Shown here piece by piece: positions 44,877 through 54,828 of a DNA stretch of 64,000 nt. Origin of the DNA: Chrysogorgia sp. JL179-B06. Its lineage: Eukaryota; Cnidaria; Anthozoa; Scleralcyonacea; Chrysogorgiidae. Below the pieces are notes generated by a model. That model saw nothing but the letters and a program-made list of their open reading frames with translations. It had not been told where the DNA came from and did not search any database. The translations under genes were made by a program, and so were the position numbers. Positions within the stretch are counted from its first letter, which is position 1, and each line of letters starts with the position of its first letter. The stretch covers positions 573,001 to 637,000 of the forward strand of contig JAYKKM010000263.1 in NCBI GenBank assembly GCA_035772405.1, read 5' to 3'.

Positions 44877-45219
44877 ACTTGTGGGCCACCGTAGGTATGC
44901 ATCCACGTGCAAAGTTTCAAGCAATTTCGTCGGATAACTTTGAAGATATACACAAATTTTAGAATTGCAACGTTGTTTGCCTGTTTTGACGTCATCCTGT
45001 GCCTCATTAACATATAACTGAATACCTCAAGAACAAAAATAGATATCGAAGAACTGTTAATGCGATTCTTCATTATTTTAAGTGCCCTTTCAAACATAGC
45101 ATTATCATTTTTGGGGGTGCACTTTAAGGTTTTCGCATACTTTTAAAGGGGGTGACTAAACAAAGAGTTGTTTTTATCACTCAACCTAAATATAACTTTC
45201 CGAAAATAACCGTATCGTT

Positions 45220-45815
45220 TTAGTGCAAGCTGCGTGATCTCACCTTAGCCTAGATCATTTCCTCTATTGTTGAGCCATTTCGAAAATGAATGGATCATTC
45301 CTTTACAAAGTAAGCCGTGCAGCATAAACTGAAACGATTCAGCGTCCGTGACTTAGTCCATTTCTATTTAGTATCAATCGATTCACATTTTATTAAATCA
45401 TTTCGCTGTGCGTCGTTCAATCACTTCTCTTTGTATTGAGTCATTTCTATTTGGTATAAATATTTTACAAAGGACGACGTTAAATCAGTTGTGGTTAAGA
45501 TGGATCAGTTGTCTTTCACAATATATCTTGTTTCACTATCTTAGTATTTTTAATGGTAATGGCCGCCCATATTATACACGTTACGTGGGATCAATTACAA
45601 AAACATCACGCCGCTTCCAAGCATTTCCGTCATTTCAAAACCAAATGAGTCAATTCATGACAACTAGTCGAGTCATTTTACGCGCATTTATTGAATCATT
45701 TCTCAACTGCTCGAGTCATTTCACGTATAGTGATCGAATCATTTCACAACTGTTTGAATAATTTCACAACTAGTTGATTCATTTCACTTATATTGATTGA
45801 ATCATCTGTATTTTT
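45220..45815 (+). repeat. degenerate repeat of TGAATCATTTC-type units
   Basis: More than a dozen copies of GARTCATTTCNC recur every 20-35 bases, clearest at 45645-45810. Units differ so much that origin by tandem duplication is only inferred. No gene. Confidence 0.5.
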
Positions 45816-46018
45816 GTTATGTCAGTTCGCAATACGTTAGTTGGTTTCACCACTGAGGTATTTTGGTGGTAACCGGTCGCCCATACAAAATGGGCAATAT
45901 AGCCAATTTTGAGAGCGAAAAGTCCATGAGGATGAGATTTTCGTCAGACTAGATATATCACAATTTTTCTTAGAATATCCCAAATATTTGAAATTTCATG
46001 ACTATCACAAGAATTTAA

Positions 46019-47875
46019 AGATTCATTGTCAACCGTGATACTTTGCGCGCTTGTGTTATTGTTTACTTCAAGAATATATTTCAGTTACAGAGTGGCGTTG
46101 AGTGCAAAAAGACTGAAAAATCGACGGCAAATAAATCAGGACGAAATATAATATACTGACCGAGTGGAATGGATAACAGTAAACAATTTATCGAAGAAAG
46201 AGAAAAGATACAGCGCTGAAACTCGATAAATTTAGCCGTTGCTCGCAGCATTGAATACAAGAGGTGTTGAATTTCGATGGTTTGTCATTTATTTATAGCT
46301 TTATTCAAAGACTGACTAGTTTAAACTTCAACACGAAACTCAATAAAACCTCAGAAAATACTCTGTATATCCCATGTTTATCCACAGGTGGCCTAAGCTC
46401 GTGCGCCAATTTGTGTTTATATTGGAATTTATTCGATTTGTCAAAATTAGAGGATATTTTCATCTATTATTTGCAGTTTATTGTTACAATATATAAATGA
46501 AATAATGTGTATTTATATATACCATAAGGTGTATGTGTCTTTCATTGTAAGTTTGGTGAGATTTAGGACATTTAAATATATTATGGCCACATGCATTGTT
46601 TATATCAAACATTATACCTATGAATACTCAACAAAATAAACAATTATAAACCTTGTTGTTCCACTTACATGTTTATTGTGTTGTAATATTCTTCCTTGTG
46701 AAACTTGGCACCATTTGCGCCAAGTTTCACAAGGAAGAATATTACGACACAATAAACATGTAAGTGGAATAACAAGGTTTATAAATGTTTATTTTGTTGA
46801 GTATTCATAGGTATAATGTTTGATATAAACAATGTGGCCATTATATATTGAATTAATGTCGCCATGTCGCACTGCAACTGTCCTAAATCTCACCAAACTT
46901 ACAATGAAAGACACATATATACACCTTATGGTAGATTTAAATACACATTATTTCATTTATATATTGTAACAATAAACTGCAAATAATAGAAGAAAATATC
47001 CTCTAATTTTGACAAATCGAATAAATTCCAGTTTAAACACAAATTGGCGCACGAGCTTGGGCCACCTGTGGTTTATCTACCCGTGAAAATCTAACAGACA
47101 AATTATCCATCCACTTTGTTTGAACAATGTCAACTAAGTCGCAAATGCCAACTCGAAGTCTAGCAAAGCTCTTTGGTTTATCATGTCTCGAAACACAATA
47201 AATTTAACAAATACATTACACTGATTCAATCAAATTTATAACAAGTAAAGAATATTCATGAGAAAAAATACATTGCAAAACTTCAGAATACAGTATATAA
47301 GCTTATAAATAAGTTTTGGCAAACTGCGACATTCACCGACTCACAGTTTACATGTAAAAATTTAAAATATATGACTTGAAACTCAACAAAATGTCGAGAT
47401 TTTCCCGCGTACTATAAATAACAATAACCACTTGTTAAGGCAAGTCTTCAAAAAAATACGGAATATCAAAGAAAACGGAGAAAATACATGACACAAATTT
47501 TAGAACTCGCCGTATTAAATTCGCGCAAGATGGTGTTGTATAATACAATTTGCGCTGGTTCGTTATCCGCTTGCATGTTTTCAAAAATCCAGCTGTGACA
47601 ATGTCTCCTATAGCCACTCATTGTTGACGTCCAACCCAAACCGATTTCTTTCTTCTAACATCATATTCTGGCTTTTTACGCTTTGGCTAGGAAGCACTTG
47701 TAGGTGTTGTCATTCTATTGCAAAAATACTCGAGACGAAAATAAGATTTTTCAAAAATAAAAGGAACTTTACTTACTCTGGTATGTCTTCTTGTCAAAAC
47801 AATGTAAAATATATATATATACATGTACGATTAGGTAACGCAAGCGCGCAAAGTATCACGGTTGACAATGACTCT
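46019..47875. mobile_element. TTAA-flanked element with inner palindrome
   Basis: The ends AGATTCATTGTCAACCGTGA and TCACGGTTGACAATGACTCT are inverted through GCGCGCTTG, with TTAA on both sides (46015-46018, 47876-47879). An inner palindrome (46378-47070) has arms of about 330 bp around 46710. A related end fragment lies at 14612-14655. No transposase frame recognised. Confidence 0.75.
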
Positions 47876-48044
47876 TTAAGAGGGAAAGCCCCTACTTTCT
47901 ATTTAAAGTGCCGTAGAGTTTTTAAAGAATGAGGTAATACATAACATATCTACAGGGATATTTTCAAGGAAGTTTTACCAGACACAAACAGTTTAATAAT
48001 CGTTACACTCCGTATACCTTTTGGGGAAACGGCGCGCCATAGAA

Positions 48045-48819
48045 ATGGGATTCTTTAGCTTATATTTTGCTAAATTGTTTTATATTTTTCGAGACGTTAA
48101 CGCACCTGTCGAAGAATTACAAGAAAAGCGCAACAATTATGTTCAACCGCCTCAGCTCAATATTACTATTCCCAAGAACGTCGAAGAGATTAACCCGTCA
48201 TACAGAAAATGGAAATGGAGATGTCCTCAACTTCCAACGGAGGTCTTGTTATTAACAGTGAAGGATCACGAATTTTTGAGCTGTTATTACTACCTTAAGA
48301 ATGTCGTCAAGAGTTTCTGCCAAGGTCTGGGGCATGTTTATTTTGGCGAAATTGGCGACGACGATAGCAAAGAGAAAGTAAAGGTTTCTTTAGTGAGATG
48401 CGATAAAGGCTCGACACAAGTACGTGGCGCGCTGATCGTTGTCAGGAATGCAGTGTCGTATTTGAAACCTAAAGCTGTGATTTGCGTTGGCTTTTGTGGT
48501 GGTTTGAATAAGGATAAAACGAAGCTTGGAGATGTAGTGATATCCGCAAAGCTCTCTACGTATTCGAGCAAAAAAGTAACGAAGTACGGAGATGAGCAGC
48601 GTGGTGTTAAAGTAAATGTATCCAAGAATATGGGGGATCTTATCCGGTCCGCTGCGGACGGTTGGAAGGCTCCATTGAAGGATCCAAATGAACGCAAAGT
48701 GAAGGTTCATTGTAATGCTGAAATTTTGAGCGGCCCAGAACTCGTCGGTTTTAAAGGACGTCGGAAAGAGCTCCTTGAACAGCATCCAGAAGCAATTGCA
48801 ATTGAAATGGAAGGCGAAG
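48045..48819 (+). CDS. PNP_UDP_1-fold protein, copy 3, first exon only
   Basis: From residue 35 onward the frame matches copies 1-2, with CVGFCGGL and EMEGEG present and a donor GAAG|GTATTT at the same place and phase (1). The start differs: an ATG at 48045 would give MGFFSLYFAKLFYIF, a hydrophobic stretch that could act as a signal or anchor. Alternatively an acceptor (TATTTTTCGAG, to 48075) would join an upstream exon. Intron 1 sequence is homologous to copy 2 up to about 49155. No exon 2-5 match is seen to 64000. The gene is either truncated or continues beyond the window past the transposon at 51133-62976. Confidence 0.72.
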
Positions 48820-49174
48820 GTATTTACTTACTAGGTTTATTATTTCATGTTACGAGGGCTCCAAATATATTAGCATTGGTTTAGGGTTAGTATTAGGGAT
48901 AGTATTAGGCTTACATCTATAATATATTTGGAGCCCTTGTAACAGGAAATACATACTATAAATATTGTTACATGACATCATCAAAATCCTAAAATCTATA
49001 TTATGGCATTCTATAACCTGTCGCTTCTACATGTTTAACAGGGCATTGTTGTAAATCTTTGTCGAAAATTTCAAGTCGATACAGTAATCATTTGAGTTAC
49101 AAAATTTGGATTTACTGTACAGTGTGATACCCCTGTAGCTGAGGTCAGCATGTTTTTGCTACTATAAGTGTCAT

Positions 49175-49305
49175 TTGACAGTCCATGTTTTATCAGTCCA
49201 TGTTTTATCAGTCCATGTTTTACCAGTCCATGTTTTATCAGTCCAGTCCAGTCCATGTTTTATCAGTCCAGTCCAGTCCATGTTTTATCAGTCCATGTTT
49301 TACAA
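49175..49305 (+). repeat. 15-bp tandem repeat
   Basis: About eight units of CAGTCCATGTTTTAT with partial units (CAGTC) between. It lies where homology to copy 2 intron 1 stops. Confidence 0.88.
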
Positions 49306-49500
49306 CATGCCTTTCGAATTGCATTTCGGGTAAACTATTCCAAAACCGGTTTAACTCGATTTCCTATCATATCTGAACCTAATCAAGCATGGACTGATGG
49401 AAGTGAAGTTTTCAAATTCTGAATAGTATATTATTCAACACATGTCATAGTTACAACTGTACCGCAGATTACATCAAGGTTATTGAGCAATGACGGCTTT

Positions 49501-49578
49501 AGCCTTGCGTGCAGACGCTTGTATTTCCGGTGATTAATACGTATTAATCACCGGAAATACAAGCGTCTGCACGCAGGC
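49501..49578. repeat. perfect 78-bp palindrome
   Basis: GCGTGCAGACGCTTGTATTT followed by CCGGTGATTAATAC and its exact complement, centred on ACGT-containing TACGTA. Non-coding. Confidence 0.85.
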
Positions 49579-50160
49579 TATGACGGCTTAGGAAAAGTTT
49601 CCCCAAAACTAAACGGAAATGCTTGATGAATGATGGATTAAATTGCAAGTATATACTGTATCTACTGCACGAAAGCAGAATATTTTATAATGTAAAGTGA
49701 AAATTAAGAGTCTTTCTTTATTTTAAGAGTCTTTCTTTATTCCATCAGTTACAATATTTGCATATTCATCACAATCTGATCACACTCTATTCGCATTCTC
49801 ACCTAACCTATTCTACAAGCTCATGTTTATAGTCTATTTTTACAGGAACAACATAGCAAAGTCTTTACGTACACAGGAACAACATAGCAGTGTCAATAGA
49901 GCAAACACGAGTTTGAGTGTTTCATCAGGTTTTGCTAGCTCATGCTTTTTCATGTCAATTATTGTTGAAAGATGACTGAGGATCACTTTGTTGCGCATTA
50001 ACAAGATTAGATGTTGTTAAAACCACCAGAAATGTTAAATTGTCCTGAGGACGAACTGTATCGATTACGTTTGAAGGTTCGAAACCACTCAAAACGGACT
50101 CAACGAACGTGTCCGAAGGAGTATCTCTTGCGCTTTATCTATCAACCTTCACTCGTTGCA

Positions 50161-50628
50161 TTAGCCGACGGTGAATCGTACGCGTTTTGGTTGTGGAAGC
50201 ACTAGATTGGACCGTAGAACTGCGCCAACACCGAAATCAGAGGCGTCAGTCTGGAGTGTAAATTCGCGGTCAAACCTAGGATAACATAATATCGGCGCAA
50301 AACAAAGCAGCGATTTTAAGCGAGAAAATGAATTTTCACATTCGTCGGACCAGCAAAAAGACGAGGTTTTCTCAGTAAGGCGAGCAAGTGGCGCGGCGAC
50401 TGTAGCGAAATCGGGAATAAATATTCTGTAATAGCCTGCAAGACCTAAAAAACTTCTTATATCCTTAATAGATTGCGGCCTCACCCCGCTAAAATAGCAG
50501 TCGTACGCGGGCCAGGCTGAATTCCTGACTGTGAAATGAGTAACATGGCCTAAAAATGCAACTTGGCGTGCGGCGACGCAATTTGCCTTTCGTAAACCGT
50601 CTTTGCCATCCCTGACGGTCTTGGCCAT
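50161..50628 (-). pseudogene. Ty3/Gypsy-like RT-RNase H fragment
   Basis: The frame reads VAFLGHVTH, then RSFLGLAGYYRIFIPDFA, APLARLTEK, FCWSDECENSFSRLK and DREFTLQTDASDFGVGAVL. This is the RT thumb followed by the start of RNase H (TDASDFGVGAVL) of Gypsy-type polyproteins. It is an isolated fragment with no LTR, protease or integrase nearby. Confidence 0.85.
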
Positions 50629-51132
50629 CCCTGGCCAAGTTCCATCTTGGGAACTCTCGAGTTTTCACCACGCGACGCAAGACTTGAATAAAATCCGTCG
50701 ATGGGTTTATTTATTCGTAAAAGTTTGTTGAATTTTTTGTTCGATAAACTCATAAACATGGCTGAATCGAACGAAGATGCACTACATTCATTAAAGAAGA
50801 CAACCGGATGGAATGAATTTTACAGAGAAGTTGCCGTAAGTACTTTAATATTCGTCACAGGGAGCCGTAACGTCTATCAGTGAAGCGAGTTTAACAGTAC
50901 TAAATCGGGTTTATTTGGTATTTTTTGCACAATAATTGTATTAAATCGCTATTAAAATGTTCTTACTTGTTAATTTTGTCGACAATCAGGACAAATTACA
51001 GGCAACCAGACCAGAAAGGCAACGAGTCAGTGTTTACATCAATTCGGAAGGCCGTTGAATGTGCTTGCCCCGCCCCCTTCGTTAGCGTCTCGCGCGCTTG
51101 TCACATTTAAATTCAGAAGGCCGTTAGACCGC

Positions 51133-51175
51133 TATGGTGGCCTAACGTTGCCATTCAAAAATAAATAAATAAAAC
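51133..51175 (+). repeat. left TIR of the IS3EU-like element, outer piece
   Basis: Begins TATGGTGGCCTAACGTTGCC and ends at AAAAC, where the Helitron starts. It matches 62934-62976 in inverse orientation over 43 of 43 bases. Confidence 0.9.
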
Positions 51176-51432
51176 TAGGAGTTACTATCGCAAGGGGGGT
51201 GCTGCCTTTTTGATTGAGGGTTGTCACCTGGGTGGGTTTAATTTATGAGTAGAAAAACTTGTAACAGAATAATTTTTAATAACCAACCAACTAACTACAA
51301 GAATTATCACCAAACTGAAAGCCACTAATTATTGTTCTGAGAATAAGTTATTTGTCCACAGATTTCAGAACATAATGGTGGAACAAAACAAAGTTAATAT
51401 AGTTCTTGGAAACTGTCAAATTATGGTAAATG

Positions 51433-52948
51433 TTAATACCAACATAAAATGTTCTGGAAAGTGGAAATTAGAGTGATGTCGACAAGTTTCTTTTGGGCAT
51501 CATCATAAGTTACTTGTAGGTCAGGCATCGACAACAAGGCTTCTGTGAGCATATCAGGAGAGGCAGTACTCAGGTTTACGTTAGGGAGGAACTGGGCCAT
51601 CTTTCTCACATTTTCATTGAAAATGGTTAGGGTAAAGGTATCTCCAGGTTTCGTTAAATGCTGGAAGAGAGCTTTCAGAAACCACCGTTTGCTACAACGC
51701 TCAACTTTCTGGACCATGTTGCATTGATCACATTGGGCAAGAGTGTTGTCTTGCTTGGGCGTAGCTTTTTTACCACATTTAACGCACGAGAGAGTTGTGG
51801 AGATTGTCTGTACCCCTATTAGGGTCACAGATGCTTCTAGTGTTGACAATGTGTGGACATCTTCAGCAAGAGCCTCATTGAAATCTTGAACCTCTTCATG
51901 ACATAGGTGAACATATCCGATTTGGGTGTATTTAGGAACTTATTTCCTGCACTATCTTGCTTTAGGCGAAGATTTTTGAGCAGATAGGTCTTGTTTGTTT
52001 CCAGGCAGTCAATATATTGCTCCCACAAGATAAGTCGCATGGATGCTGTAGGATCGACAATGATAACATCCTGTTTTTTCAACTGGGAAGTTTTGTTTCT
52101 GGAACTGGTTGTGATGATCTTGCTCCCATTTACCTTTACTACATTTGCTTTTAGTGTGATGAGTTGCTCTGCCGACACTTGGTTTAATGAGGTAATGGTT
52201 TGAACAGGAGACAAAGCTAGTTCCTTGTATTCCGGTGCATTTTCAGGATTGATTGTGTTCACTATTGTTGTTTTTTGAATAACAATATCTTCTCTTCCAT
52301 ATTTGTTGCTCGTTCTGTACTTCGTTATTTTCACAGGACTTTTCTCATTTTGGTATTTCTGCCAAAGTGGTCTCTTCTCGGGAGAAAAGCAAACAGCTTT
52401 AGTGGTAGAATCTGTTGTTTGCAGCGTCATATTAAAGTACTTGCAGCTTCCAGATTCTTTCACTGTCGACACACCATGAATATAGCATGTTAGATCTGGG
52501 TTGTGACTTGTAACTAAGGCTATAAAGAAAAATGTCAATATATCAATTGTTGCTCTTGGTCCTCTAAATTACTTTCCTAACAGTTATAATTTAATGGCAA
52601 TATATACATGTATACGTACTGTAAATAAACAAACAAAAGTTAATACTTGAGCTACAGTGACGTTTTTACTGTGTGTCTCACATAATTTAATTGGGTTGTT
52701 CTAGATAATAATATCCACTCCCCCACAAACAAAATACTATCAAATGGGTCTTCCCTAATCTTCGGACATTCTAGAAACCAGCAATATACAGGTAGCTGGT
52801 GGTGTGTGTGGGTCTTTCCTGGGATAACCCATGATGTAAATTTGTCTGTGGTGAAACATACACCTATACATTGGTTACATAACATAACGTACAGGATGTT
52901 ATAAGTTATAACTTTACAATAGTACTTACAATTCTGCTTGCTGTTCAT
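51433..52948 (-). pseudogene. RPA70-like single-strand DNA-binding gene of the Helitron
   Basis: A short first exon (52948-52930, ATG, donor GTAAGT) joins in phase to a second starting at 52519 (acceptor TTTATAG). It encodes OB-fold sequence (SHNPDLTCYIHGV, VIIVDPTASMRLILWEQYI) and, past a 1-base frameshift near 51905, a DBD-C-like zinc finger (CVKCG...CDQC) and KRWFLKALFQHL. RPA70-like proteins are common second genes of animal and plant Helitrons and would coat single-stranded intermediates. The frameshift makes this copy defective. Confidence 0.78.
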
Positions 52949-53152
52949 TTCTTGTGAAGTCTTAAACAGAAAAAAAGGAAGAGAACCTTATATTATAGGT
53001 TTTCATGAATAACTCCTGCCATACAAAAACAGTTGCTGTCAATAAAACATGATAGCACATGAATAATATAAATGACAGTTACAGAAAGGTAACATAGATA
53101 ATAGTAATTGTATTAAATTGTTTGGGGTCATTGGTTTGACAATTCCAATGCA
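52949..53152. other. Helitron spacer
   Basis: Short non-coding gap between the RPA-like and helicase genes. Nothing recognised. Confidence 0.3.
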
Positions 53153-54715
53153 TTAGATTGTAATTTGTGCAAGATTATTTAGTCTATGTTCTTCTTTAAG
53201 TCTGAATTGTAAATTAGCTGATGATTTCAAGCTTGTCAATCTTTCATAAGTCATGGGTTCAATAACACAAGATGAGAGTGTTTTCACTCTACTGATTGCG
53301 ACATATGAAACTCCAGCAGTTCTCTCAGATTTACCAATATCAATCCAAGCCTTTGGCAGTGTGAGTCCTTGGCTCTTGTGTATTGTCAGAGCCCAAGCAA
53401 GTCTAAGAGGTAATTGTTGCCTCTCGTGAAAACCATTTTCTGACTGTGATGATACAGTGATTGGGCATATTGGGACACATGATGGTTGGGTCTCATTAAA
53501 TGAAGGACCTCTATAGTTGTCAAACTGAACAATTACAGCAACAGGCAAGTCTGGTGGGTTATGGTTGTTCTGAAATATGAAGTCAATGATGGTTCCAGTG
53601 GCCCCATTGCAAAGACCAACACTTGACCATAAATTCATGGTTAGCATGACCCTAGCACCCTTGGCTAAGAATACAATAGGTTGTAATCCAGACATGTCTT
53701 CTGGTGGAATTTTTTTGGCAGTTGCAGATGAATGCCGAGCATTGATGTGGGCAACTGGATACCCAAGTTTAGTCAGTTGTTCATGATTGTAATTTGCAAC
53801 TTGTTCATTGCTATAAAACAGTCTAGTGCAGCTTTCAAATTCAGACAGATTTGGGATATCTGATGGCTGACGAGCCAAAAGCAATTTCCAGTCATTGACT
53901 GTCGACTCAGCTTTACGGAGTCGCAGCAGTAAATCTCTGAACACAACCTGTTTCAGAACTCATACCTTGTACTCGCTGATTAATAGTGAGCTTAACAACT
54001 TTGTCAAACATTCTGTAAGTTTGGTATCCTTGTTCACCAACAGCACTTGATGGTTTAGCATGATAAAGAGGTTTATCTGCGACAGGTGGTAACTGACCTG
54101 GGTCACCAATTAAGATTAGAGATTTGCCTCCAAGAACTTTGTCATGAAATCCTGTTGCTTGTTTGCAACGCTTATCTATCCAGCCAAAAGCAACTTGACC
54201 GAGCATAGAATATTCATCAATGAGGATATAGTCAACTCCATTTAGGGTTTCTTGCAATCTGCACAGGCTTTGACCTCATGTAACATCTTTTCTACCCCTT
54301 GATCCAATGGGTAATTTCAACAACGAATGGACAGTGATACCTCTTATATTATAAGAGGCTTTACCAGTTGTTGCAGTAACTGCACATTTATTCAGCAGAA
54401 GATTGCGAATAGCATTAATAAGGTAACTCTTACCAGTACCAGCTACACCAATAATAATGAGACATAATGGCTCTTTTTCAGATGAAGTATTATCAAAATG
54501 TGACTTTACAATATTATAAGCAAGTCTTTGCATTTCACTGAAACTGTTTATATCAACAACTTCATACTCCTCATTGATAGTATGATTATCTTTTTTGTTT
54601 TTTATCCATGTTGGCATTTCATGAATTTGTTGATCAGAATACTGAGCTCTGTCTTGGTGCCAGTCATGTGTCGACTCTGGTGTTTGTTCCGAGTTGTCAA
54701 ATGGAGTATTAAGTT
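53153..54715 (-). pseudogene. Helitron PIF1-type helicase domain, broken
   Basis: SF1B helicase motifs in order: Walker A GVAGTGKSYLINAI (54452-54411), TTGKASYNI, Walker B YILIDEYSM (near 54225), LIGDPGQLPPVAD (near 54100), then GARVMLTMNLW, TIHKSQGLTL (near 53375) and YVAISRVKT (near 53290). A TGA (54278-54276) interrupts the frame before motif II, and one extra base near 53945 shifts it after RVQG. In intact Helitrons this domain is the C-terminal part of the Rep-helicase protein and unwinds the DNA strand during transfer. Confidence 0.88.
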
Positions 54716-54828
54716 CAGGTTCGGACTGGCTATTGTGCCATCGTGCCAGAGAACAATGGCTAGCCGTGTTAGAACAATAGACAGCCATTGTTCTATGGCA
54801 CGATGGCACAATAGCCAGTCCGAGCCTG
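54716..54828. mobile_element. 113-bp hAT MITE splitting the Rep-helicase frame
   Basis: Ends CAGGTTCGGACTGGC and GCCAGTCCGAGCCTG are inverted repeats of about 35 bp. ATTAAGTT is duplicated exactly on both sides (54708-54715, 54829-54836). Rep and helicase share one reading frame across the site if the MITE and one TSD copy are discounted. Confidence 0.9.

Larger units (their letters stand above)
39518..45123. mobile_element. giant foldback element made of minisatellites
   Basis: The outer arms start AGTGCACC and end GGTGCACT, followed by TTAA on the right (45124-45127) and CTAA on the left. Each arm has, in order, a unique block (39518-39780 / 44890-45123), a 20-21-bp minisatellite (40045-40330 / 44575-44876) and a decamer array (40440-42055 / 42056-42457 plus 44253-44470). 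The left arm alone carries an inserted MITE (39784-40029) and the right half alone carries the 1.8-kb element at 42467-44243. No transposase is present. Confidence 0.82.

Noticed and set aside
52652..52948. 98-codon minus-strand frame in the Helitron
   Set aside because: Its first codons are the short RPA exon 1 and the rest reads through the intron after a GTAAGT donor.
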